Below the pieces are notes generated by a model, which ran no database searches, was not told the origin of the DNA, and saw only the letters and a program-made list of their open reading frames with translations. Below are positions 19,169 to 28,021 of a stretch of 64,000 nt of DNA, in pieces. The position numbers were made by a program, and so were the translations under genes. Position 1 is the stretch's first letter, and each line of letters begins with the position of its first letter. Origin of the DNA: Gallionella sp. (lineage in GTDB: Bacteria > Pseudomonadota > Gammaproteobacteria > Burkholderiales > Gallionellaceae); assembly GCA_013044075.1 (NCBI GenBank), contig JABEVG010000038.1:1-64000 (forward strand), in the 5' to 3' direction.

Positions 19169-19703
19169 TCTCGCCCGGCGATTCCTGGTTCTGCCAACAA
19201 TAATGGCGGCCGTATTGTTCAGCGCGTGTTCGAACATAGCGGACCGGCCCCGCAAGGCATGTGCGGACATGCCGGCACTGACTGAAGCCAGCCGAACTGC
19301 TGAGATCATGCGGAATTACGACACCCTGAGCAGACAGCCCGCGTCCGAGCTCGCCAATGAATACTCGAAAGCCTTACAGGACTTTTCGATCACAAAGAGC
19401 GACTCGAACCGACTCAGGGTCGCGATGTTACTTGCCTTACCCGACACCCCTTTTCACGATATATCAACAGCACTCAAGCTACTCAACGACTGGCCACAAG
19501 ACTCGACCGCCCCACCCTCTGCCCTGCGTGGTTTCGCCCGCCTGTTAAACGAGATGCTGATACAGCAGCAGCAATCGAACATCGCTTTGAATGAGATGGC
19601 GCAAAAAAACAAGGAGGCACAAAAACATAGTGATGCACTTCAAGAGAAAATAGATGCCGTCAAAGACATGGAAAAGAACTTGATGGGCCGAAACAAGCAA
19701 TGA
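19161..19703 (+). CDS. QseG-like lipoprotein
   Basis: A 180-residue putative lipoprotein between the kinase and the regulator. Its signal peptide ends in lipobox FSAC (about residues 20-23), then a small globular part, and a C-terminal coiled coil rich in Gln, Glu and Lys (about 128-175). Sequence similarity to QseG (YfhG) is weak by eye; the assignment rests mainly on synteny. In E. coli QseG is an outer membrane lipoprotein that activates the cognate kinase and is itself linked to a small RNA pathway. The start overlaps the kinase gene by 8 bases and the stop is 13 bases before the regulator. Confidence 0.72.
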   Translation: MRNLARRFLVLPTIMAAVLFSACSNIADRPRKACADMPALTEASRTAEIMRNYDTLSRQPASELANEYSKALQDFSITKSDSNRLRVAMLLALPDTPFHDISTALKLLNDWPQDSTAPPSALRGFARLLNEMLIQQQQSNIALNEMAQKNKEAQKHSDALQEKIDAVKDMEKNLMGRNKQ

Positions 19704-19716
19704 GTGTGATGTAAAA

Positions 19717-21069
19717 ATGAACGTACCCCGCCACAATATCCTGATCGTGGATGACGACACGGATCTGTTGCAACTTCTTTCTATCCGTCTCACCGCAGCT
19801 GGCTTCAAAGTTGAAACAGCTGAAAGTGCCGAGGCCGCACTCAACCGTTTGGACGTGTCTCACCCACATCTGGTGATCACGGATATGCAGATGAGCGGGA
19901 TGGACGGCATGACCCTGTTTGAACGCATTCATCAGACCACCCCCACACTGCCTGTCATTATCCTGACGGCTCACGGCACGATCCCTGATGCTGTTGCCGC
20001 GACACAGAAGGGGGTATTCGGCTACTTAACCAAACCGTTCGATAGCAAGACACTGATGGATCAGATTTCGCGCGCGCTCAGACTGCACGCGGGCATCGCG
20101 CCTCAGAATGAAGCACTGCAATCTGCCTGGCGCAAGGACATCGTCACCCAAAGTGCCACGATGGAAAACCTCCTCACAAAAGCCAGACTCGTCGCGGAAA
20201 GCGATGCCAGCGTGCTGATCCATGGCGCAAGCGGTGCGGGTAAAGAGCTGTTCGCCCGTGCCATCCACAACGCGAGTCGGCGCAAACACCGACTCTTTGT
20301 GGACATCAATTGCGCTGCCATACCGGAACAACTGCTTGAGTCCGAACTCTTCGGACACGCCAAAGGCGCGTTCACCGGAGCGGTCAGGGATCACAAAGGA
20401 CTGTTCCAGATAGCGGAGGGAGGCACGATCTTCCTCGATGAAATCGGCGATATGCCGCTTCCGATTCAAGCCAAGCTATTGCGTGTTCTCCAAGAAAGAC
20501 AGGTACGGCCTATCGGTTCCAGCCAGACGATCGGTTTGGATGTGCGCGTTATCTCCGCGACCCACCGTGACCTGAAAGCGGAAATTGCCGCCGGCAACTT
20601 CCGCGAGGACATCTACTACCGGCTTAACGTGGTTGAACTGGCAATCCCGTCTTTGTCCCAGCGGCGCGAGGACATTCCTTTGTTGGCCAACCATTTTCTG
20701 GCATCTCTGGCCGAGAAGTACCACAAGAGCATAAACGGGTTTTCTACCGATGCGATGGAGATGCTTGTTGACGCATCCTGGCCGGGCAACGTGCGTCAGC
20801 TTCTGAACGTGGTCGAACAAAGTGTCGCCCTGTGCACGACACCACTGATTTCGTCAGCACTGGTGCAGGGTACGATACACAAAGAGGAAGAACACCTGGT
20901 TTCGTTCGAGGAAGCCAGAAGACGCTTCGAAAGGGATTACTTGGTTCGCATCCTGAAAATTACAGCGGGAAACGTGACCCAGGCCGCACAGTTATCCAAG
21001 CGGAATCGCACCGAATTTTACAAGCTGCTTCAGAGGCATCAACTCACCCCAGCTGCATTCAAACCCTAA
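19717..21069 (+). CDS. sigma54-dependent response regulator, GlrR/QseF-like
   Basis: A 450-residue NtrC-family activator. It has a receiver domain with Asp56 (VITDMQMSGMDG), a central AAA+ domain with Walker A GASGAGKELFAR, the sigma54-contacting GAFTGA loop, and Walker B GGTIFLDEIGDMP. A C-terminal Fis-type helix-turn-helix follows (ITAGNVTQAAQLSKRNR, about 420-445). All parts needed for sigma54 activation are intact. Synteny with the upstream kinase and lipoprotein marks it as the output of a QseEGF-like system. Target promoters are not apparent in this window. Confidence 0.92.
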   Translation: MNVPRHNILIVDDDTDLLQLLSIRLTAAGFKVETAESAEAALNRLDVSHPHLVITDMQMSGMDGMTLFERIHQTTPTLPVIILTAHGTIPDAVAATQKGVFGYLTKPFDSKTLMDQISRALRLHAGIAPQNEALQSAWRKDIVTQSATMENLLTKARLVAESDASVLIHGASGAGKELFARAIHNASRRKHRLFVDINCAAIPEQLLESELFGHAKGAFTGAVRDHKGLFQIAEGGTIFLDEIGDMPLPIQAKLLRVLQERQVRPIGSSQTIGLDVRVISATHRDLKAEIAAGNFREDIYYRLNVVELAIPSLSQRREDIPLLANHFLASLAEKYHKSINGFSTDAMEMLVDASWPGNVRQLLNVVEQSVALCTTPLISSALVQGTIHKEEEHLVSFEEARRRFERDYLVRILKITAGNVTQAAQLSKRNRTEFYKLLQRHQLTPAAFKP

Positions 21070-21095
21070 AGTGTAAGCTTTGACTAATCAGCTCT

Positions 21096-22712
21096 TCAGG
21101 CAGGGTGGTATTGATAGAGCCAAGTTTCGCTGAGTGTTTTTCCCGCGATCCGGAGAAAGAGGCGTATTTCGACGGGATCTGTCCCTGTTTCCAATGCACC
21201 TAAATCAAACAGGGTGCGCCAATGTCCAGGCACGCCATTCGGGTTGGCCTCTGTCCATGCGTTCAATATCTTGCCACGAGAAATCGTTAATACTGTCTCG
21301 GGTACGGAGCCGGGCGGCAATTGGTCGAGTGCGCCTCCCTTGAATTCCACCTCAAACTTATGAGCATCTGACAGACGTTTTGCCGGTTCGCCAGCGCGTC
21401 CGATACGAGTAGCCACACAGTGCGCCAGATTGGTTTTAAACGGTTCTTGTGACCCCCAGTGCAGGCGGTAGTGCAAACGATAACTGGAGCCAGCGATGGC
21501 CTTTGCACGGGGGACCCACATTGCGACCACGTTATCGTAGATCTCTTCGTCAGTGGGCAGCTCGACTAACTGCACCGAACCCTCGCCCCACTCTTCCAAA
21601 GGCTCGATCCATAGACTGGGTCTGCGCTCATAATGAACAGCATCCAGATACTCGCTGAAACGGCGTTCTCGCTGCATCAGGCCAAATCCCCGAGGGTTGT
21701 GGTCAGCAAAGGCCGAAACATTGATGCCCTTGGGATCAATGAGGGGACGCCAGATATGTTCATTGGCACCCGTCCACAGGGCCAGGCCATCCGAATCATG
21801 TACTTCAGGACGCCAGTCTATATTGGATGCCTTGTCCTTTTCCGAAAACCAGTACATCGAAGTTGCTGGCGCAATACCAAATCGTGCAACGTCTTTACGC
21901 AGGAACAGGTTGGCTTCAATGTCCATCACCACGCCGGATCCCCGTGTCATCGCAAAGCGATAGGCACCGGTGATGCTGGGGCCATCCAGCAGGGAGTAGA
22001 CGATTACCGTATCAGCACCCTCTTTAGGGGGTTCAAAATAGAATCGGCTGAAAACGGGAAATTCTTCTGCTTGGCCTGTTTCTACGACGTTGATTGCGAT
22101 GCCACGCGCAGACAAACCATATTGGTATTCATCGCCAATTGCACGAAAGTAGGAGGCACCCAAAAATGCAGCCCAGTCGTTATGTTGCCAATTGAGGCGC
22201 GATTGATCGCCAAAACGGCTTTCCTGAATGCGAAACCCGGCATAGTGGGTCTGCACTCCCATATGTTGAGCGGGGCTGTCGATCGGCATCTCAAAATGGT
22301 GTTTGTCGAACAGAATTTCGCGCGCGATGACATGAGGTGATTTTTCGTTCGACGATCTATCCAGACGATACATCTGCACCGGAGACTGAAAAAAACGCCC
22401 CGGATGAAAGAACTCGATAGGATACTGTCCGGGACCGTCGGCAAACAAGGCATCTTGTGACTTGAATCGGATTTTTCCGTGGGCTTCCCAATCAATTTGT
22501 TCGAGCACGCCCCGGTCAAGTTGCGTGGCGGGCAGATAAGCGTGCTTCGCCATGAGCCGCGCCTCATTGATTAGTCCTTCCCAGGAAAAGACAGAGGCTG
22601 AGCCTAGAGCCAAGCCCGCCTCGGCGGATATGGCATTAGACCAAGGGAAGGCAGTTGTGGCGGCAGCAGTGGCCAACAGGCCAAGGAATCGGCGGCGGTT
22701 AAATTCGGGCAT
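21096..22712 (-). CDS. opgD: glucans biosynthesis protein D (periplasmic, Tat-exported)
   Basis: Periplasmic protein shaping osmoregulated periplasmic glucans (OPGs). The 538-residue protein begins with a twin-arginine signal (NRRRFLGLLATAAATTAF), as in OpgD; OpgG by contrast is Sec-exported. The mature part has the MdoG-domain pattern, for example IEFFHPGRFFQSPVQMY and SWEGL. The track ORF starts at 22730. The ATG at 22712 places the RRR motif 6 residues from the start; neither start has a good Shine-Dalgarno. It follows opgH on the same strand, 77 bases downstream. It is convergent with the GlrR-like gene. Confidence 0.88.
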   Translation of the reverse strand: MPEFNRRRFLGLLATAAATTAFPWSNAISAEAGLALGSASVFSWEGLINEARLMAKHAYLPATQLDRGVLEQIDWEAHGKIRFKSQDALFADGPGQYPIEFFHPGRFFQSPVQMYRLDRSSNEKSPHVIAREILFDKHHFEMPIDSPAQHMGVQTHYAGFRIQESRFGDQSRLNWQHNDWAAFLGASYFRAIGDEYQYGLSARGIAINVVETGQAEEFPVFSRFYFEPPKEGADTVIVYSLLDGPSITGAYRFAMTRGSGVVMDIEANLFLRKDVARFGIAPATSMYWFSEKDKASNIDWRPEVHDSDGLALWTGANEHIWRPLIDPKGINVSAFADHNPRGFGLMQRERRFSEYLDAVHYERRPSLWIEPLEEWGEGSVQLVELPTDEEIYDNVVAMWVPRAKAIAGSSYRLHYRLHWGSQEPFKTNLAHCVATRIGRAGEPAKRLSDAHKFEVEFKGGALDQLPPGSVPETVLTISRGKILNAWTEANPNGVPGHWRTLFDLGALETGTDPVEIRLFLRIAGKTLSETWLYQYHPA

Positions 22713-22789
22713 AGATAAAACTTGGTACATTATTGATTCGTTATTGAATCGATCAGCAGCGATATCGCTTTAGGAAATAAGCGAACCAA

Positions 22790-24685
22790 TCACACCCAGG
22801 CGCGTAGCAGGACGGCTGGAATCGTGCGTTCTTCTGGCGTGAGCAGCCAGAGGCGACGGCGTAAGGACAGCCCCCAACGGGATTCGCTCGTCAGCACCGT
22901 CAATGGGGCTGACAGTAGCAAGGGCAAACCTACGGGCAACAGCCACCACGCCGCATCTTGATGAACTTGAAAGGTCGTCAACAGACCCAAGGCAACAATG
23001 ATCATGATGGGCACGAACCGCAGTAACGCATCGCGCCATTGTATAGAGTGGGCTTCACGCATCGGAGACTTCCACTCCAGATCCAGTCCGGTGAGTGCTG
23101 TAATTACGAACAGCGTATGAGCAATCATACGGATGGGTGCTTGCAGGGCAGATAGGATGGCTTCCAGAATGGAGCTTTTGATCAATGCCGAGCTGCCACC
23201 ATAATTTGCCTGTTCCCCACGAAGCAGAATTGCGGCTACTGCTAGCAGCCGTGGCAAAAACAACAGTGTCAGGGTTAGTCCCCACAGCCATTCCAGCTGG
23301 GGAGACAATTCCAGATAAGAAAAGAATCCCGTCGCTCCGGTATGCGGTTCCAGCAGTCTCAGGCTTAAACTGACCAGAAGAAAGCACAGCCACAGCGGAG
23401 CCGAAACATAAGCCATCGCACCGGTGAACAACATGGCGCGATGAACCGGCTGGAATCCCGGTTCGGTAATCAGACGAAAATTCATCAGATTACCTTGACA
23501 CCAGCGCCGGTCGCGCTGAAGCTCTTCCATCAGGTTGGAAGGTTGCTGCTCGTAACTGCCTTCCAGGTCGGTGGTGAGCCAGGTGTAATAACCGGCACGG
23601 CGCATCAGTGCTGCTTCGACAAAATCGTGGGAAAGTATTTCTCCGGAGAGTCCTCCGCGACCGGGCAATTTGGCCAATGCGCAATGCTTCATGAACGGTT
23701 CGACACGGATGATGGCGTTATGCCCCCAGTAATGGGATTCCCCCAGTTGCCAATACATCATCCCGGCTGTGAACAAACGTCCAACCACCCGTCCGGCAAA
23801 CTGCTGGGCACGGGCATGCAAGGTCTGTACGCCGCAGGCACGGGGGGCAGTTTGAATAATTCCTGCTTTCGGATATGCCTCCATCATGCGAACCAACATG
23901 GTGATGGTCTCTCCGGTCATTACGCTATCCGCATCGAGTACCACCATGTAACGGTAATTGCCTCCCCAGCGGCGGCAAAAATCGGCCACATTGCCAGCCT
24001 TGCGCCGGGTGCGGCGTTCGCGCAGCCGGTAATAAAGCCGGCAACGATCACCCAGTTGCGATTGCAGCGTGGACCAGGCAGCCAGTTCTTGTGCACGCAT
24101 GACGGGGTCGTAAGTGTCGGAAAGCACGTAAACATCAAACAAGTCGGCTCCCTCGCTATCCGCCAAGGATTCGCAGGTGGCGCGCAATCCCGCGAACACG
24201 GGATCAACTGGCTCATTACAGATTGGCATGATGACGGCTGTACGTGCATCACGACCCAAAGTCTGGCGGCGCGCAACATCAAGAGACAGCGCGTGCGGGT
24301 CGGGTCGCCATAACACCCACAATCCCATCAGCGCGGTCACGAAACCCGCCGTCACCCAGCCGAGCAACAAAGCAAACAGCACCAGCTGAATAAAATGCAG
24401 AACCGGATGGATGCTTTCAACCGTCCCGGTGTGGGAAAGGAGGCTGGCAGCGGCGCAGGCACTGGCGACCACGAGCGTCGTCAAAGCCATACGCCGCACA
24501 GATGCTGCCTTTTTCCAAGAGGGTGAGGGGGAGCTTACCTCTTGGACTAAACCGATTCTGCGAAACAGTATGATCCATAGCCCACGCCAGAAACCAGTCC
24601 AAGAACGCGGGGTCATGCTGACGCGACGGATAGGTGGAGCAATCTTTACGGAATGAGTTACAACCTCGACGTTGTGTGGATTCAT
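22790..24685 (-). CDS. opgH: glucans biosynthesis glucosyltransferase H
   Basis: Inner-membrane GT2 enzyme that makes the beta-1,2-glucan backbone of OPGs from UDP-glucose. The 631-residue protein has two N-terminal membrane segments (about 68-125). The cytoplasmic catalytic domain follows with VIMPICNE, LDADSVM (the DxD metal motif), SHDFVEAALMRRAG and QRDRRWCQGN (the QxxRW motif), and then several C-terminal membrane helices. E. coli OpgH is about 847 residues; this shorter form lacks most of the long N-terminal extension. It pairs with opgD, and no opgG is present in the window. Confidence 0.92.
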   Translation of the reverse strand: MNPHNVEVVTHSVKIAPPIRRVSMTPRSWTGFWRGLWIILFRRIGLVQEVSSPSPSWKKAASVRRMALTTLVVASACAAASLLSHTGTVESIHPVLHFIQLVLFALLLGWVTAGFVTALMGLWVLWRPDPHALSLDVARRQTLGRDARTAVIMPICNEPVDPVFAGLRATCESLADSEGADLFDVYVLSDTYDPVMRAQELAAWSTLQSQLGDRCRLYYRLRERRTRRKAGNVADFCRRWGGNYRYMVVLDADSVMTGETITMLVRMMEAYPKAGIIQTAPRACGVQTLHARAQQFAGRVVGRLFTAGMMYWQLGESHYWGHNAIIRVEPFMKHCALAKLPGRGGLSGEILSHDFVEAALMRRAGYYTWLTTDLEGSYEQQPSNLMEELQRDRRWCQGNLMNFRLITEPGFQPVHRAMLFTGAMAYVSAPLWLCFLLVSLSLRLLEPHTGATGFFSYLELSPQLEWLWGLTLTLLFLPRLLAVAAILLRGEQANYGGSSALIKSSILEAILSALQAPIRMIAHTLFVITALTGLDLEWKSPMREAHSIQWRDALLRFVPIMIIVALGLLTTFQVHQDAAWWLLPVGLPLLLSAPLTVLTSESRWGLSLRRRLWLLTPEERTIPAVLLRAWV

Positions 24686-25071
24686 GGTCTATCTTTATGT
24701 TGAACTGAATTGGCTCAGTTACCATAGAGCAATTATCAGGCCATTTACTTTATAAATTTTTAACCTATTGATTGTTATATGCCTTGACCCGTCTGTGTCG
24801 GAATAAAAAGCCGTTTTTATTGAATTGTTCTTTGGATTTGGAATGTGGTGTCGCTATTTAACGACATTATTTTTGAGGCGTATCGACAACGTGGCTGTAA
24901 CTTGACGAAAACAAAGGGAATTATTCTGTCTCAAAAAGGAGACAATGTCGCAAGATATCGCGGTAAGTTAGAATGTCCCCAGTAAGTTTTAAAATGCGCG
25001 CCGACACACTGAACACCGTCAGTTTATTTGCTGTCGCCAGCCAACAATACAGTGACGGCCATATTTGGGTG
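24686..25071. other. AT-rich intergenic region with no confident gene
   Basis: 386 bases between divergent opgH and an unknown exported protein, clearly richer in A+T than the flanks. The track ORF of the next gene extends back to 24973, but its first 33 codons look non-coding. A mini-ORF of eight codons (ATG at 24945, MSQDIAVS, stop TAG at 24969-24971) has AAGGAG three bases upstream and ends one base before that ATG. It may be a leader peptide or chance. TTGACC (about 24785) and TTGACG (24903) hexamers lack convincing -10 partners. Confidence 0.5.
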
Positions 25072-25695
25072 ATGAACATATTGCGAAAAATCATGTTGGG
25101 TGTAGCCGCTGTTTCGGCATGTGCCGTGGCTCGTGTCGCATGGGGCGAGGTGGACGCGCGCATCGTAGTTCAACCTAAGCCGCAAGCCGAGCAGCGTACC
25201 ATCGAACACAAGCCGCAGCGTTCGGTCGGGTCTGGAGAGGCCAATAAAAATGCCCCAGTTGCTGCAGCAAACCTTCGGCACCAGATTGGAAAACCGGCGG
25301 GACAGTTACGAACCCCGCAAAGAGTCATAGAGCTGGCACCGGTGACACGGAAGATACCATCTGGGAACCTGCTGACAAAACTCATAAACAGCGATCCGGT
25401 TGAAATGAACCTTCAGCAAAGTACTCTCGCTAAATCAGAAATGGCAGGGAGTACAGAAGCTGCTGTTGGATTCGGTCTCGATATCGGAAATGGTCTTCCC
25501 TTGCCTACCCCGGATAGTGTTTTGATTGCACCCCAGGACAAGCCTGCTGGATTTCATGTCGGCGTGGATTACAGCCTGGATCAAAAATGGGGATTAACAG
25601 GGCTGGCAGGCGTGATGACGACAGGAGGTATCGTTGCAAATCCCGTGAAACCTTCCGTCAACCAGGTCGGAGTCCGGGCCAGTTACCGGTTTTGA
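25072..25695 (+). CDS. hypothetical exported protein, possible outer-membrane C-terminus
   Basis: I do not recognise a family. From the ATG at 25072 the 207-residue protein starts with a clean Sec signal peptide (MNILRKIMLGVAAVSACAVA, predicted cleavage after AWG near residue 29). A low-complexity Gln/Pro/Lys-rich middle follows (about 35-110). The C-terminus has alternating Gly/aromatic residues and ends in VGVRASYRF, an aromatic terminal residue typical of outer-membrane beta strands. That C-terminal part is too short for a full barrel by itself. The start was chosen because the signal peptide begins there. It is convergent with the Gcr-family gene. Confidence 0.6.
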   Translation: MNILRKIMLGVAAVSACAVARVAWGEVDARIVVQPKPQAEQRTIEHKPQRSVGSGEANKNAPVAAANLRHQIGKPAGQLRTPQRVIELAPVTRKIPSGNLLTKLINSDPVEMNLQQSTLAKSEMAGSTEAAVGFGLDIGNGLPLPTPDSVLIAPQDKPAGFHVGVDYSLDQKWGLTGLAGVMTTGGIVANPVKPSVNQVGVRASYRF

Positions 25696-25717
25696 AGTGT
25701 CTTGCAAGACCGGTTGC

Positions 25718-27781
25718 TCATGGCTGTGGCGGCCCGTTCAATTCCTTGGTTTTCTCATCTGCAATTTTTTTCGGCGGCGCAAGAAAATCCATCGGTGCTG
25801 TAAAGAAACGCATCAGTACTGCCTTGAACAATTTTGGCCATTGGGCGAAACGCACCTGGCGCGAGCGCAATGCCACGAACAGTGCCAGGGAAAAGCTGAC
25901 CAACAGGTTTACTGCGCCTATGCCCAGTACACCCAAAGTGGAAATAACGGCGGTTTGCCACGTGATGGAATTTTCCAAGCCGACCAATGAGGTGGCGAAA
26001 TAGGCGGTAGAAAACGTGACGTGACGAATATCTATGGGCAGGCCGAGCAGGAAACCCAGTGTTCCCATGCTGCCGAGCAATATCCCGAAATAGAAATTAC
26101 CCATCAACCCTCCCAGATTATTTTCGATATAACCCGCAAGTTTTTTTAGGCGGATTTCTCCCAGCAAGCGACGCAGCCAGCGCAACTGGGCTATACGCGC
26201 AGGAATGTGGGCGTAAGCGGCTTTGTTATCGTAATAACCGGATATCAGCCCAGCCACAAACAAACACCCCCCCGCGATAGCCGCATAAAAGAGTGCGAGG
26301 CTGTGTATAGGGTCGATGTCGTGCAATAGATGCCCCGCTTTTTCCGGTGTGACAAGGTGATGTCCTTGCAGGTAAAAATATCCCCAGGCGATCAGATAGG
26401 CCATCGGGAAGGCGATGATGATATTGCCTAACACCGCGACGAATTGGGTGCGTATTACCTTAACGATCAGTTCCACCAGACTATCAAGATCGAGGTTGCG
26501 GCCGTCGCGACTGTGCAAGCCGGCGGCGATGTGTGAGGCGGTCATGGCCGGCTGCTTGGTAGCAACCGTAAAGTGCAGCACGTGGATCAACATGAAGCCC
26601 AGCGAGTAATTCATGCTGAACAGGAAAGCCTCCACCAACGGTGCGGCACGCAAGTAGGAAGCGAGGATTTTGAACATCGCCATGAAGCTGATAAAAAAAC
26701 CGGCACCGGCTGCCGAACGTAACATCGCAAAATATTCGCGGCGATTTTCCGCGACATAGTGCTCGCCGGTGCGGCTGGCATTTTCCGTGACATTGCGCGC
26801 CAGCAGGTTGATATTGCTGGCGAACAGCTCACGCAGCGCATATTTGCGATTGTGTGCCTCAATCAGCTCCAAGCCCAATGCCAAGGCGGCACTACACTTT
26901 GGGGAGTGCGTAGTACCGGTGTCGCAGTCCTGAACAAGGGAGGAAGCGTGGGTCACATCTACCAGCACCAGCAACTTGCGCAACCGGTCGATACTCTGGG
27001 TGAGTCGTACCAGCAAATAGGTAAGTGCCACACTGGTGCCATGGTGCAGCGTGTTTTTGCGAATTTTGGTGACGACCGTTGCGCACTGGTCCAACATCAC
27101 CAGCAAATGTCTGGCATCTTCGACTAGCACCGAGTCACCATTTAAAAAGCGGGCATAGTCATCAAGGTAGCGGTGCACCTCGACATTCTGCATCAAAAAG
27201 GGTGATGCGAAGGTTTCGAGATCCGGGTTGTTGCGGATCAATTCCGGCTCCAGCCCCATCGCACCGATGCGGTAAGACAACGTCTGAATCGCCTCCAGCA
27301 GCTGCACGGTCGTTTTTTGCTGGCCTGCTGTGTCTTCCCCTGTCTCACCGGCGTTAGCCAAGGTGTTAAACAGTGCCAGCCAATCTGCCGCAGGCACGCC
27401 GCTCATCCACAGGTAATCGGTATTACCGGGCAGTATCCGGTCCAGACAATCGCGCAAATAATTATCATCCACTGCGGGTGGCAGCAGGCGGTAGGCGAGA
27501 CGCTGGAACAGCTCGGTGAAAAACCCGCTGCTGGAAAGGACACCGGTATCGGTATAAAGACTGGTCTGATGCCGTGCCGATAGCACACGCAGCAGGTAGC
27601 GGCGTAAAGCCACGGCGTGGCAGTGATTGCCTTGCAGCAACTGCGTGAGGGTGCGGACGTTGGTGGTGGCCCGATCAATCTGGTGTGGCTTCGCCGGCCG
27701 CAATCTCTGGACGAGATCCGCCAGATTGTCGATGGTGCAGGTGTCGGGGTGGGCGGCAATACGTTCAAGTAGGTTTAGCAT
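25718..27781 (-). CDS. Gcr-family membrane protein (annotated in databases as site-specific recombinase)
   Basis: A 687-residue protein of the family usually named site-specific recombinase Gcr, after the neisserial protein. The N-terminal half (about 1-350) is soluble and helical. The C-terminal half has at least six strong hydrophobic segments, for example LGNIIIAFPMAYLIAWGYFY and LGSMGTLGFLLGLPI, and LGVLGIGAVNLLVSFSLALF near the end. No tyrosine or serine recombinase catalytic pattern is visible. The family assignment is fairly secure; the recombinase label is not supported by what can be seen. It is monocistronic by position, with 240 bases without a gene upstream. Confidence 0.78.
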   Translation of the reverse strand: MLNLLERIAAHPDTCTIDNLADLVQRLRPAKPHQIDRATTNVRTLTQLLQGNHCHAVALRRYLLRVLSARHQTSLYTDTGVLSSSGFFTELFQRLAYRLLPPAVDDNYLRDCLDRILPGNTDYLWMSGVPAADWLALFNTLANAGETGEDTAGQQKTTVQLLEAIQTLSYRIGAMGLEPELIRNNPDLETFASPFLMQNVEVHRYLDDYARFLNGDSVLVEDARHLLVMLDQCATVVTKIRKNTLHHGTSVALTYLLVRLTQSIDRLRKLLVLVDVTHASSLVQDCDTGTTHSPKCSAALALGLELIEAHNRKYALRELFASNINLLARNVTENASRTGEHYVAENRREYFAMLRSAAGAGFFISFMAMFKILASYLRAAPLVEAFLFSMNYSLGFMLIHVLHFTVATKQPAMTASHIAAGLHSRDGRNLDLDSLVELIVKVIRTQFVAVLGNIIIAFPMAYLIAWGYFYLQGHHLVTPEKAGHLLHDIDPIHSLALFYAAIAGGCLFVAGLISGYYDNKAAYAHIPARIAQLRWLRRLLGEIRLKKLAGYIENNLGGLMGNFYFGILLGSMGTLGFLLGLPIDIRHVTFSTAYFATSLVGLENSITWQTAVISTLGVLGIGAVNLLVSFSLALFVALRSRQVRFAQWPKLFKAVLMRFFTAPMDFLAPPKKIADEKTKELNGPPQP

Positions 27782-28021
27782 CGGGGAAATTATAGTGCCG
27801 ATTCAGGTCGAGGTGATCGGTCTAGCGCATCCGTAGACACTTGACAAGCTAGAGACGGGACCCAGAACCCGCCGCGACGGTCGGCATTCAGTGTGGATTT
27901 TATCAAGCTGCACTCCGAAATCTTTTGACCGGGCCGCAGGTGAAAAACTTATCCGGCCCACGAAGCAAACGACGCCCGCCATGCACTGCTTATTGCCGTG
28001 CAATCTCATGTAGCGGAAAAA

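Noticed and set aside
27782-28021. Possible RNA gene or terminator in the 240-base gap between the Gcr-family gene and ubiB
   Set aside because: Only a weak GGGCCG/CGGCCC pairing with a 17-base loop and no T tract; no tRNA or known RNA motif was found.
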